Source: Robbsia sp. KACC 23696 (GTDB lineage: Bacteria > Pseudomonadota > Gammaproteobacteria > Burkholderiales > Burkholderiaceae). Taken from it: DNA of 64,000 nt. This document shows, piece by piece, positions 1-8,526 of this stretch. Under the pieces are notes generated by a model. The model saw only the letters and a program-made list of their open reading frames with translations, was not told where the DNA came from and ran no database searches. The position numbers and the translations under genes were made by a program. The stretch spans positions 434,001 to 498,000 of the forward strand of contig NZ_CP156628.1 in NCBI RefSeq assembly GCF_039852015.1. Direction: 5' to 3'. Each line of letters begins with the position of its first letter. The first letter of the stretch is position 1.

Positions 1-1149
1 GCGGAACTCGTATTGCGCGTACGTGAGCTCGCGCCGGATCCTGAAACGACGGTCATCGTGAACTGCGCGGGCCGGACCCGGTCGATTATTGGGACGCAAT
101 CGTTGATCAATGCGGGTATTCCGAATCCGGTTGCCGGATTGCGCAATGGCACCATCGGATGGACGCTGGCGGGTCTGACGTTGGACAAGGGCGCGAGCCG
201 TCGCTATGCGGAATCGCGGCCGGAAGTCCGTTTGGCGGCGCAGGCCGATGCTCGCGCCGTGGCCGAGCGGGCCGGGGTTCGACGGGTTTCGCTCGATGAG
301 GCGGCGGGTCTGGCGCAGCCTGGCGGCGCTGCGGTGCGCACCGTCTATCGCGTGGATGTGCGCAGCGCCGAGGAATATCGGGACGGGCATCTGCCAGGCT
401 TTATTAACGTGCCGGGTGGCCAGCTGGTGCAGGAAACCGATCACACGGCGCCGGTGCGCGGTGCGCTGATTTTATTAGCGGACGACGATGGCGTACGCGC
501 CGATATGTCGGCATCCTGGTTGGCGCAGATGGGATGGGAGGTCTACGTCATCGATCCGGCCGATGCCGCGCATCGTGCGCAACGGCGGGAAACCGGCGAT
601 GTATCGAGCGAATCGATCATCGCGCCGGAAGTGGCGTTGGTGGACGCTCGGCAACTGGCGACTTATCTGGAGAGCGGCGACGGTCGTACCGTCGTGCTCG
701 ACGTCACGGCGTCGGCCAACTTCGTCAAGGGACATATCCCGGGGGCATGGTTCGCCCTGCGCGCGCAACTCGCCGGTGCGCTGAAAACGCTGGATGCCGC
801 CGGCGTGGCGCCGGAGCGTTATGTGCTGACCTGCGGCACGAGCGCTTTGGCGCGCCATGCGGCGGTCGATCTGCAAGCGCTGACCTCCGCCGATGTGTAT
901 GTATTGAACGGCGGCACCCAGGCGTGGCGTGAGGCCGGGCTGCCGGTGGAAACGTCGGCGGCCAACGCCGGGTACGACGCGACCCAGGCCGTGCAGGCGC
1001 GCTTCGCCTCGCCGCGAACGGATCGCTATCGTCGGCCGTACGAAGGCACCGACGCGCCGCGCGAAGCGATGGAAGCCTATCTTGAATGGGAATATGGACT
1101 GGTCGCGCAGTTGGAGAACGATGCCACGCATTTCTTCACGGTGATCTGA
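1..1149 (+). CDS. Multidomain rhodanese sulfurtransferase (5' truncated)
   Basis: The reading frame is open from base 1, so the start lies before the window. At least three rhodanese modules are visible. The first is cut, but its active-site loop NCAGRTRS is present with Cys at bases 64-66. The middle module (about bases 325-580) has a normal RVDVRSAEEYRDGHLPG segment, but its active-site position reads ADDDG with no Cys, so it is probably structural. The third has LTCGTSA, with Cys at 832-834. Known rhodaneses transfer sulfane sulfur from thiosulfate or persulfides to an acceptor, and four-domain versions of about 530 residues exist; this looks like the last 382 residues of one. Substrate is not evident. 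Confidence 0.85.
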   Translation, partial: AELVLRVRELAPDPETTVIVNCAGRTRSIIGTQSLINAGIPNPVAGLRNGTIGWTLAGLTLDKGASRRYAESRPEVRLAAQADARAVAERAGVRRVSLDEAAGLAQPGGAAVRTVYRVDVRSAEEYRDGHLPGFINVPGGQLVQETDHTAPVRGALILLADDDGVRADMSASWLAQMGWEVYVIDPADAAHRAQRRETGDVSSESIIAPEVALVDARQLATYLESGDGRTVVLDVTASANFVKGHIPGAWFALRAQLAGALKTLDAAGVAPERYVLTCGTSALARHAAVDLQALTSADVYVLNGGTQAWREAGLPVETSAANAGYDATQAVQARFASPRTDRYRRPYEGTDAPREAMEAYLEWEYGLVAQLENDATHFFTVI

Positions 1150-1243
1150 TCGACGTGGGCGCGCAGTGTGGCGCCCCGACCATTTTCATGGCATGACGAA
1201 CAGTTTCAAAACAATGCGCGCTGCTCTGCGCGCAACGCGGGAC

Positions 1244-2809
1244 CTACCGAGATAAGGTCAGCGCAATCGCCAGCGCTTCGGTCAAAGCGTTTTCGGCCTT
1301 GTCGCGGACGTCCGCATCGGGCGCGCGCAAGACATACGAAGGATGATAAGTCGGCACGATCCACAGGCCATCCAGTTCGAACGGCGTGTTCAGAATTTTC
1401 GAAAGCGACAGACGGCTGCCGGCCAGTGAGGCCAGGGCGGTGGCGCCGAGCGCCACGACGACGCGCGGCTGGTTCGCGGCGATCTCTTGTTCGAGCCAGT
1501 GATGACACGCCTCCACCTCGCGTTGCGCCGGGGTTTTGTGGAGCCGTCTCTTACCGCGCGGCGTCCATTTGAAATGCTTCACCGCGTTTGTCAAATAGAC
1601 GGTATCGCGCGCGATACCGGCACGCTGCAGGGCGCGATCCAGCAATTGACCGGCGGGCCCGACGAAGGGCCGACCCGCCAGATCCTCCTGATCGCCGGGC
1701 TGCTCGCCAACCAGCATTAGGGCCGCCTGCGTCGGGCCGCTGCCCGACACGGCTTGCGTGGCATGCTCCCATAGCGCGCAGCGCCGGCAGGCGTCGAGAT
1801 CGTGTGGCGTGTCGCGTTGCGGTTGCGCCGCGTCCGCCGACACGGGAATAATCCTGCCGTGTGCGCCACGCAAGGCGCCGGCTTGCCCATGGCGCTGTTG
1901 GCCCGTGGAGGCCGCCGCGGCGAGTTGCGGGATGAGGTCGCCCTCGGGCAGATGTTTCCAATACCGCGCGGGCAGGTGTTGGCGGGTCAGGGCGAGATTG
2001 ACTCGCGCCGGATTGAAAATGCTCCGATAGTAGGTCCGCCACAACGCTTCGGCGTCGTCTTCTTGTTGCGGCGGCGGCAGACGCGGAGTCCAATCGAATG
2101 CGACGCTTTGTCCATCGTGGCGCGCCAGCCCGCGGGGTGATGCGATGATCCAATGTGCCCGTCCCAAGCGTTTCTCGAAATAATCGACGAGCGGTTCGAG
2201 GATGTCGTGCTCGGGCGTAAACCACGCCATCAATACGGGCGTCTGATCGGGTCCCCGCGCTTCTTGGAACCGCATGAAGGCGCGCCAATGATGGTATTCG
2301 CGCGACACGTCGCGGACGAGGCGTACCAAACGCGCGCCATCGACGTCGCCGGGAAGCACCGCCGAATGATCGCCGTGCGCGTAGCGCCAGATCACGCGGT
2401 ACAGAAAGGCCCAGCGTCGTGGCTCGGCATGGCGCGCCGCCGCCCGCAACTGTTTCAATGCTTCTCGGGATAGGGAGAAGCGGGCAGCGCGGACGCCTGG
2501 CGTCTCGCTGACCGCCGCGATTTCCTCGAATAGCGAGCCATTTATCGCCGCGCTCAAATCGCGCGGGGCAGGAGGACGATCGGCATCATGCCCGGTGTCG
2601 GATGCGTCCGGCGCGTCGGATGGGCCATGCCCCGCGCCAATCGCGGGCGACGTGCTGTCGTCGCGTGCACCGGCTCCGTTGCGTGTTTCGCCTCCGCGTG
2701 CCGTCGCCATACGCCATTCCACCAACGACGGATCGACGTTTGCCGCGATCAGATCGCGTGCCGCAGATCGCCAACTGGCGAAGTCATTCTCGATTGTGAC
2801 GATGCGCAC
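1244..2809 (-). CDS. udgX: UdgX-type uracil-DNA glycosylase fused to a DUF4130-like domain
   Basis: The 521-residue protein has two parts. Residues about 1-270 match the putative DNA-metabolism family (TIGR03915/DUF4130-like) that accompanies a radical SAM partner. Residues about 330-521 are a family-4-like uracil-DNA glycosylase of the UdgX type. The latter has a CxxC at 341/344, the GEQPGDQ motif from 368, KRRLH at 420-424 and HPSYVLR from 489. In characterised UdgX the His of the KRR(I/L)H loop bonds covalently to the uracil-site sugar, leaving the protein trapped on DNA; His424 is the equivalent. GTG at 2809 is preferred: the protein then begins VRIVTIENDF and starts 7 bp after the stop of the upstream radical SAM gene. 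The open frame continues to 3052, but that part lies inside the neighbour. Confidence 0.88.
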   Translation of the reverse strand: MRIVTIENDFASWRSAARDLIAANVDPSLVEWRMATARGGETRNGAGARDDSTSPAIGAGHGPSDAPDASDTGHDADRPPAPRDLSAAINGSLFEEIAAVSETPGVRAARFSLSREALKQLRAAARHAEPRRWAFLYRVIWRYAHGDHSAVLPGDVDGARLVRLVRDVSREYHHWRAFMRFQEARGPDQTPVLMAWFTPEHDILEPLVDYFEKRLGRAHWIIASPRGLARHDGQSVAFDWTPRLPPPQQEDDAEALWRTYYRSIFNPARVNLALTRQHLPARYWKHLPEGDLIPQLAAAASTGQQRHGQAGALRGAHGRIIPVSADAAQPQRDTPHDLDACRRCALWEHATQAVSGSGPTQAALMLVGEQPGDQEDLAGRPFVGPAGQLLDRALQRAGIARDTVYLTNAVKHFKWTPRGKRRLHKTPAQREVEACHHWLEQEIAANQPRVVVALGATALASLAGSRLSLSKILNTPFELDGLWIVPTYHPSYVLRAPDADVRDKAENALTEALAIALTLSR

Positions 2810-2816
2810 GTCAGTG

Positions 2817-4154
2817 TCACCACAACGACGCTTGTACCGGGACCTGCGTGGCGGCAACCGCAACGGCCTGTCGCAAGGCGGCACTGCTCTGCTCGCTATT
2901 GCGAGGGCGCCAGTCATCGACAACGATAAACGCACGGGCGTTTTTGAGCCCACACCGCAGACGGACGAGATCGTCGTAGCGCAGCCGCCGTTGCTGCCGC
3001 AAGGCGACGATGCGTTCCGCATTGCGTAGGCCGATGCCGGGAACACGGGCAATCATGCCGCGCTCGGCCCGATTCAGATCGACGGGAAACAGCTCGCGAT
3101 GCGTCAGGGCCCAGGCCATTTTCGGATCGACATCCAGTGCAAGATCGGCCTCTTTGCCCATGATCTCGTTCGATGTAAAGCCGTATTGCCGTATCAGAAA
3201 ATCAGCTTGGTAGAGACGATGTTCCCGCCGCAAAGGCGGCGGCGCGAGCGGGACGCTGCCGGGGCTGTTGGGAATGGGGCTGAAGGCGGAGTAATAGACG
3301 CGCCGCAAGCGATACGATTGATACAGTGTCTCGGCCGTCCCGAGAATCGTCCGGTCGTCGGCCTCGTCCGCGCCGACGATCATCTGCGTGCTTTGACCGC
3401 CGGGCGCGAAGCGGGGCGGCCGAGCGCGCGCCGCAGGATTCACCCGTGAGGCGGCGACGGCGCGCGTCACCGGTACCGATGCCGGCGTGCTGTCCACATG
3501 AGGCGATGTGCCGACGTCTGCCGTGCCGGAAGCTGCCGTGTCGTCCGCCGTTACCAATTGCCGATGGCGGATGCGCGCCATGGCTTTGCGGATCGTCCCG
3601 AGATTTTTCTCCGGTGCGAGACGCGCGATCGATACAGCGGTAGGCAGCTCGATATTGACGCTGAGACGGTCCGCGTAGCGGCCGGCGAGGTCAATCAATT
3701 CCGGCGCTGCGTCAGGGATCGTCTTCAAATGGATATAACCGCGAAATTGGTGGTCCTCGCGCAAACTCCGCGCGACTTCGACGAGTTGCTCCATCGTGTA
3801 GTCGGACGAGCGGATCACGCCGGAGCTCAGAAACAGCCCCTCGATGTAATTGCGCCGATAGAAATCGAGGGTAAGCCGGACGACATCCTCCGGCGCGAAG
3901 CGCGCGCGCTGCACGTCGCTGCTTCGCCGGTTAACGCAATATTGGCAGTCGTACAGGCAGAAATTGGTCAGGAGCACCTTTAGCAGCGAGACGCAGCGGC
4001 CGTCCGGCGTATAGCTATGGCAGATGCCCTGACCAGTGGTTACTCCCATCCCTTCCTTGCCGCGCGAATCGCGTCCGCCCGCGCCGCTGCTGGCGCAGGA
4101 GGCGTCGTATTTGGCGGCGTCGGCGAGGATTTCCAACTTCTTAAGTCGATCCAT
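2817..4154 (-). CDS. Radical SAM protein linked to UdgX (putative DNA modification/repair)
   Basis: This 445-residue radical SAM protein resembles the TIGR03916 family, which nearly always sits beside a UDG-like gene. The [4Fe-4S] motif is CLYDCQYC (Cys66, 70, 73). A helix-hairpin-helix segment (VPGIGLRNAERI, around residue 375) near the C-terminus suggests DNA contact. Cys20 and Cys45 lie in the conserved N-terminal DAAKYDASCASSG and GICHSYTPDG stretches. ATG at 4154 is chosen because family members begin MDxLKxLxILADAAKYDASC; the open frame extends to 4214 across the LexA site. It is the first gene of a two-gene operon with the UdgX fusion. The reaction is unknown; involvement in repair or modification of damaged bases is inferred from partner and regulation. 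Confidence 0.87.
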   Translation of the reverse strand: MDRLKKLEILADAAKYDASCASSGAGGRDSRGKEGMGVTTGQGICHSYTPDGRCVSLLKVLLTNFCLYDCQYCVNRRSSDVQRARFAPEDVVRLTLDFYRRNYIEGLFLSSGVIRSSDYTMEQLVEVARSLREDHQFRGYIHLKTIPDAAPELIDLAGRYADRLSVNIELPTAVSIARLAPEKNLGTIRKAMARIRHRQLVTADDTAASGTADVGTSPHVDSTPASVPVTRAVAASRVNPAARARPPRFAPGGQSTQMIVGADEADDRTILGTAETLYQSYRLRRVYYSAFSPIPNSPGSVPLAPPPLRREHRLYQADFLIRQYGFTSNEIMGKEADLALDVDPKMAWALTHRELFPVDLNRAERGMIARVPGIGLRNAERIVALRQQRRLRYDDLVRLRCGLKNARAFIVVDDWRPRNSEQSSAALRQAVAVAATQVPVQASLW

Positions 4155-4157
4155 GAT

Positions 4158-4201
4158 CGTTTGCACCGATACTGTACATATATACAGTATCGGTGCAAAC
4201 G
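4158..4201. promoter_or_regulatory. LexA box inside a 44-bp palindrome
   Basis: A perfect CTGT-N8-ACAG site (4172-4187, CTGTACATATATACAG) matches the proteobacterial LexA consensus. It is the centre of a longer inverted repeat whose 19-bp arm CGTTTGCACCGATACTGTA (4158-4176) is exactly complementary to 4183-4201; only the 4177/4182 pair mismatches. On the minus strand a -35 TTGCCG (4209-4214) and -10 GATACT (4186-4191), 17 bp apart, place the box on the radical SAM promoter, so bound LexA would block it. The palindrome ends 4 bp before the ATG and also covers the ribosome-binding region. Confidence 0.85.
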
Positions 4202-4367
4202 GCGGGGTCGGCAAGGTTTGTTGTGTAACAGCCGCTGTTGGTTCGGCCAGGAGCGAAGCGCGGTCGGTCGCTCATACCTAACCGTTGCCCCGGGAACACG
4301 AATTGCGTCGGCATTGAAAATCGCATACTGCGAAACGTTTTTTTAAAAATACAAAAAGAGGTTCCCC

Positions 4368-5489
4368 ATGACCGCATTGCACCCGATTCGCTTTCAACCT
4401 GACATGGAAGTCGTTCCGGAAGACGAAGCGCAGACGACGGCAGAGTTGATCGAAGCGCTGCACACCATTCAAGCCATTACGACGGAAGACTATCCCACCG
4501 CAGTGCGTTCGGTCCACGCCAAGAGTCATGGGATCGTCAAAGGCACCGTGCAGGTACTGGACAACTTGCCGCCGCAGCTTGCGCAAGGTTTGTTCGCCAA
4601 GCCCGCCCACTATCCGGTGGTCATGCGTTTCTCCACGAATCCCGGCGACATTCTCGACGACCGGGTTTCGACGCCGCGCGGACTGGCGCTTAAAATCATG
4701 TTGCCCGACGACGCAGCCACCGAGGGTGGTGTGGCTGCCGGGCTCGACGGCACGTTCAGCCAGGATTTCGTGATGCAGAACGCGCCGAAGTTCACGGCGC
4801 CGACGCCTAAGGCCTTTCTCGGCAATCTGAAACTGCTGGCGAAGACGACCGACAAGGCCGAGGGTCTGAAGGTGGCCTTGTCCGCCGTGTTGCGCGGAAC
4901 AGAGTCCCTAATCGAGAAGGTCGGTAGCGAGAGCGGCGCCATTAAAAGCATGGGCGGTCACCCGATGACGCACGTGCTGGGCGAAACGTTCTACACGATG
5001 GTCCCGCTTTTATATGGCGAGTATTACGGGAAGGTATCGGTCGCGCCTGTGTCGCCGGGCCTGCAGTCCTTAACCGACCAAGCCGTTTCTTTGAAAGACA
5101 ATCCGGATGGATTGCGCGCCGCCGTCGTTGCATTCTTCAGCCAGAACGATGCCGAATGGGAAATACGGGTGCAATTGGCCGCCGATCGGGAGCAGTTTCC
5201 AATCGAAGATGCGTCGCAAGAATGGCCTGAGTCGGTCAGCCCATATGTCGCTGTCGCGCGGATCACCGTGCCGAAACAGGACGCCTGGTCCGCCGAAGTG
5301 GAGCGCAGCATCGATCAATGCTCGGGCTTTTCGCCCTGGCACTGCCTCAGCGCGCATCGCCCGCTCGGCGGCATCATGCGTTCGCGCAAGCCCGCATATG
5401 AGGCGTCGCAGCGCCATCGCTTCTCCGCAAATGGTTGTCCGTTCGCCGCGGCCGCTGCTGCGAAAAACCCGACGCAAACCCCCGACTGA
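4368..5489 (+). CDS. Catalase-like haem protein
   Basis: The 373-residue protein belongs to the small catalase-like branch rather than the full-length KatE/KatA type (about 480 or more residues). The distal His lies in VRSVHAKSHGIVKG (around residue 50), followed by VMRFSTNPGDILDD and TPRGLALKI, typical of the catalase fold. Near the C-terminus RSRKPAYEASQRHR carries the proximal haem Tyr motif. It could have weak catalase, peroxidase or hydroperoxide-consuming activity; the sequence does not decide. No signal peptide is seen. AAGAGGT upstream supports ATG 4368. It is followed after 12 bp by the molybdopterin oxidoreductase, probably co-transcribed. Confidence 0.82.
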   Translation: MTALHPIRFQPDMEVVPEDEAQTTAELIEALHTIQAITTEDYPTAVRSVHAKSHGIVKGTVQVLDNLPPQLAQGLFAKPAHYPVVMRFSTNPGDILDDRVSTPRGLALKIMLPDDAATEGGVAAGLDGTFSQDFVMQNAPKFTAPTPKAFLGNLKLLAKTTDKAEGLKVALSAVLRGTESLIEKVGSESGAIKSMGGHPMTHVLGETFYTMVPLLYGEYYGKVSVAPVSPGLQSLTDQAVSLKDNPDGLRAAVVAFFSQNDAEWEIRVQLAADREQFPIEDASQEWPESVSPYVAVARITVPKQDAWSAEVERSIDQCSGFSPWHCLSAHRPLGGIMRSRKPAYEASQRHRFSANGCPFAAAAAAKNPTQTPD

Positions 5490-5501
5490 TCCGAGGCATT
5501 C

Positions 5502-7964
5502 ATGTTGAAAGACGATCTTCCAGGCGACGGATTGACTCCTCACGGCAGCACCGGTAACGGCGACGCGCCGGAATCGCGCGAGCAGCGCGTCTCGCCTTCG
5601 GACAAGGCGCGTGGCGACGCCGACGCCAGTGCGCACGCAGACAACGTTGCCGGCGGCTGGGGATCGATGAAGGCGGTGACGCAGATTCTTCGGCAAGAGC
5701 ACGTCTTGATGCGCGGCGCCAAATTGCTGCTGAAGCAGAACAAGCCCGATGGCTTTCAATGCGTCAGTTGTTCCTGGGCGAAGCCCGCCGACCCGCACCT
5801 CGCCGAGTTTTGCGAGAACGGCGCGAAAGCCACCGCCTGGGAAATCACGGACAAACGCGCAACGCCCGATTTTTTTGCGGAGCACACCTGCGCCGAGCTC
5901 GAAGAATGGGGCGATCTGGCGTTGGAAGAGCAGGGCCGGTTGACGGCCCCGCTGCGCTGGGACCCGGCAAGCGACAAATATGTGCCGGTATCGTGGCAGC
6001 AGGCGTTTGAAGAGATCGGACGCGAGTTGCGTGCGATCGCGCCGAACGACGCCGTGTTCTATGCGTCCGGGCGCGCCTCGCTGGAAACATCGTATATGTA
6101 CCAGTTGCTGGCGCGGCTTTATGGCACCAACAACCTCCCTGACAGCTCGAATATGTGTCACGAGACGACCTCCGTCGCGCTGCCGCCCGTGATCGGCGTA
6201 CCAGTCGGGACGGTGGGTCTCGATGATTTTGAGAAAACCGACTGCATCCTGTATTTCGGTCATAACGTCGGCACCAACGCGCCTCGGATGTTGCACCCGT
6301 TGCAAGAAGCCCGGAAGCGCGGTGTGCCGCTGATCGCCTTTAATCCGGTGCGCGAGGCGGGGCTGATGCGTTTCGTCAATCCACAGTCTCCAGCGGAAAT
6401 GCTGGTACCGGGCAACGACACCGCCATCAGCTCCCAATATGTGCAGTTAAAAATCGGCGGCGATGCGGCGGTGATCCTGGGCATGTGCAAGGTGATCATC
6501 GAGGCCGACGATGCGGCGCGGAACGCTGGCACCGATCGCATTATCGACACCGCATTTATCGATACGCACACGCACGGCTTCGAGGCGTTCTCGGAACAGG
6601 CGCGCGGGGCGGATTGGACGGAAATCGCGCATCGCAGTGGCGTTACGCGCGCAGAAATCGAAACGGCCGCGCACACTTATATGCACGCGCGCACGGCGAT
6701 GGCCTTTTATGGGATGGGACTGACGCAACATCGCAAGGGTGTCGATACGATCCAGCTGTTGGTCAATCTGCTGTTGTTGCGCGGCAATTTTGGCAAGCCT
6801 GGTGCCGGCATTTGCCCGGTTCGCGGGCACTCCAACGTTCAAGGACAGCGCACGGTCGGCATTACGGAGAAGCCTGAACTGGCACCGTTGGATGTCTTGG
6901 CGAAGCAATTCCACTTCGAGCCGCCCCGGGATAAAGGCTTGGATACCGTGGGCGCATGCGAGGCGGCGATAGAGGGCCGGCTGAAGGCTTTCATTATGTT
7001 GGGCGGCAATTTCGTGCGGGCCATTCCCGATACGGGCCGGATGGAGGCAGCATGGAAGAAGCTGCGATTGACGGTAAATATCGTCACGAAGTTGAACCGC
7101 AGTTGCCTGATGCACGGCGAGGTGTCGTATATCCTCCCCTGTCGTGGACGAATCGAGATCGATCGCCAAGCTGGTGGTGAACAGGCTGTCTCGATCGAAG
7201 ACTCCACCGGATGTTTTCATGGATCGCGAGGATTCGCCGAGCCGGCTAGCCCGTTATTGCTGTCCGAACCGGCGATCGTGGCAGGCATTGCGAAGGCCAC
7301 ATTGCCGCCGAATGCGGTCGATTGGGACGGCTGGATAGGCGATTACGCACGAATCCGCGATGCCATCTCGGAAACATTCCCCGCCATCTTTGCGGACTTC
7401 AATCAACGCTTATGGCAACCCGGTGGTTTCCATCGACCCTTGCCGGTTGCGGAAAGGAGTTGGAAGACGCCGAACGGGAAAGCAAATTTCACCGTCGTCT
7501 CGCAATTGGCGGCCGATCCCGATTTGCCTGCGCTGGCGGACCCGTCGATCCTGCAGTTGATGACGACGCGCGGGGACAGCCAGTTCAACACTACGGTCTA
7601 CGGCATGGATGACCGGTTTCGCGGCGTCTACGGCACGCGCGAGGTGATATTGATGCATGAAGCCGACATTGCAGCGCGCGGCTTGGTGCCGGGCGATCGC
7701 GTGAACGTCGAGACAGTGGCCAATGATGGCGTGACGAGACGGGTGACCGGCTTATCGGCGCGCGCCTTCGATATTCCTCGCGGTTGCGCGATGGGCTATT
7801 ACCCCGAGCTCAATGTCTTGATCCCGTTGTGGCATCACGCCGAGGGTAGTCATGTCCCGGCCGCCAAGTCGATCTCCGTCAGGGTGGTGAAGCAGTCAAT
7901 GATGAGCGATGTCGCAGCGGCAGAGGAAACCCCGGACATGACGAAGGAGGCAGATGTCGTCTGA
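5502..7964 (+). CDS. YdeP/FdhF-type molybdopterin oxidoreductase alpha subunit
   Basis: The 820-residue protein resembles the YdeP-like family (formate-dehydrogenase-alpha-like, TIGR01701). About 55 hydrophilic residues precede the conserved part, which starts MKAVTQILRQEHVLMRGAKL. CVSCSWAKP and a later Cys (EFCENGAKA) occupy the Fe-S region, FYASGRASLETSYMYQ and SSNMCHETTSVALP the cofactor region, and the C-terminal third has the MGD-binding fold (TTRGDSQFNTTVYGMDDR). It is cytoplasmic with no Tat signal. E. coli YdeP is linked to acid resistance; real substrates of this family are not established, so formate oxidation is not assumed. Its position after the catalase-like gene suggests a stress role. 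Confidence 0.85.
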   Translation: MLKDDLPGDGLTPHGSTGNGDAPESREQRVSPSDKARGDADASAHADNVAGGWGSMKAVTQILRQEHVLMRGAKLLLKQNKPDGFQCVSCSWAKPADPHLAEFCENGAKATAWEITDKRATPDFFAEHTCAELEEWGDLALEEQGRLTAPLRWDPASDKYVPVSWQQAFEEIGRELRAIAPNDAVFYASGRASLETSYMYQLLARLYGTNNLPDSSNMCHETTSVALPPVIGVPVGTVGLDDFEKTDCILYFGHNVGTNAPRMLHPLQEARKRGVPLIAFNPVREAGLMRFVNPQSPAEMLVPGNDTAISSQYVQLKIGGDAAVILGMCKVIIEADDAARNAGTDRIIDTAFIDTHTHGFEAFSEQARGADWTEIAHRSGVTRAEIETAAHTYMHARTAMAFYGMGLTQHRKGVDTIQLLVNLLLLRGNFGKPGAGICPVRGHSNVQGQRTVGITEKPELAPLDVLAKQFHFEPPRDKGLDTVGACEAAIEGRLKAFIMLGGNFVRAIPDTGRMEAAWKKLRLTVNIVTKLNRSCLMHGEVSYILPCRGRIEIDRQAGGEQAVSIEDSTGCFHGSRGFAEPASPLLLSEPAIVAGIAKATLPPNAVDWDGWIGDYARIRDAISETFPAIFADFNQRLWQPGGFHRPLPVAERSWKTPNGKANFTVVSQLAADPDLPALADPSILQLMTTRGDSQFNTTVYGMDDRFRGVYGTREVILMHEADIAARGLVPGDRVNVETVANDGVTRRVTGLSARAFDIPRGCAMGYYPELNVLIPLWHHAEGSHVPAAKSISVRVVKQSMMSDVAAAEETPDMTKEADVV

Positions 7965-8034
7965 TCCTCCCTCTATGACGAATCCCTGAAGTCGAGTAAA
8001 CGGTAAGGCGCAACAATACGCCGTGGATCGCCAC

Positions 8035-8073
8035 AAAAAGCAGAGTGCGGCATATCGCCGCACCCTGCTTTTT
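8035..8073 (+). terminator. Intrinsic terminator after the oxidoreductase
   Basis: A 17-position stem with a single mismatch (8035-8051 against 8057-8073) has a GC core GTGCGGC/GCCGCAC, an A-rich 5' side and a T5 run on the 3' side. The arms suit bidirectional termination, but the only upstream gene is the plus-strand oxidoreductase ending at 7964. Confidence 0.85.
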
Positions 8074-8135
8074 GTTTGCTGCAATCTCACAAACATGGCA
8101 GCAAGTCGACAATCGGCGGCGTTACAGGATGATTT

Positions 8136-8167
8136 TTGACACGACCAAGCGTCTACGCAAACGTTTG
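8136..8167 (+). promoter_or_regulatory. Candidate promoter with LacI-type operator
   Basis: A consensus -35 TTGACA (8136-8141) is followed, about where a -10 would lie, by the perfect 10-bp palindrome CAAACGTTTG (8158-8167), a core typical of LacI-family operators. The -10 match itself is poor. The site lies about 360 bp before the ABC importer operon that ends with a LacI regulator, so autoregulatory control is inferred. The rest of 8074-8526 holds no gene that I can support. Confidence 0.4.
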
Positions 8168-8526
8168 GGCAATGCAGGGTTGTGCCATAAGGCGTCCCGC
8201 CGTTCGCCGGCTTGATAGGCGTCTTTTACAGCCTGTCAAATTAAAAAAATCAGCGTCCCGCGTCGCCATTCCTGCATTCCCGTGAGCGGTTCACGCGGCG
8301 CGCCGATCGCGCCACGCGGACGACCGCGCATTTGACAGCGTTGGACAAGTCAATTTTTCCTTCATACGATGCATTGTCCATGGGCATTGCGACGAGCGGT
8401 CAAACGCACCGCGCCCATGTATCGCATAAATCCGATTCGTAGTCCTCATAGATGAGTGCGATTGATTTCATCGAGGACGCGGCGGGCTATCCAGTCGATC
8501 AACGCGCATTCCGGGGAGTGGTGAAG

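Noticed and set aside
5070-6437. 455-codon open frame on the minus strand across the catalase and oxidoreductase genes
   Set aside because: High-GC shadow of strongly supported plus-strand genes; Arg/Gly-rich with no domain.
8332-8370. Second TTGACA upstream of the family-5 binding protein
   Set aside because: No -10 hexamer at 16-18 bp; the nearest TACGAT is 27 bp away.
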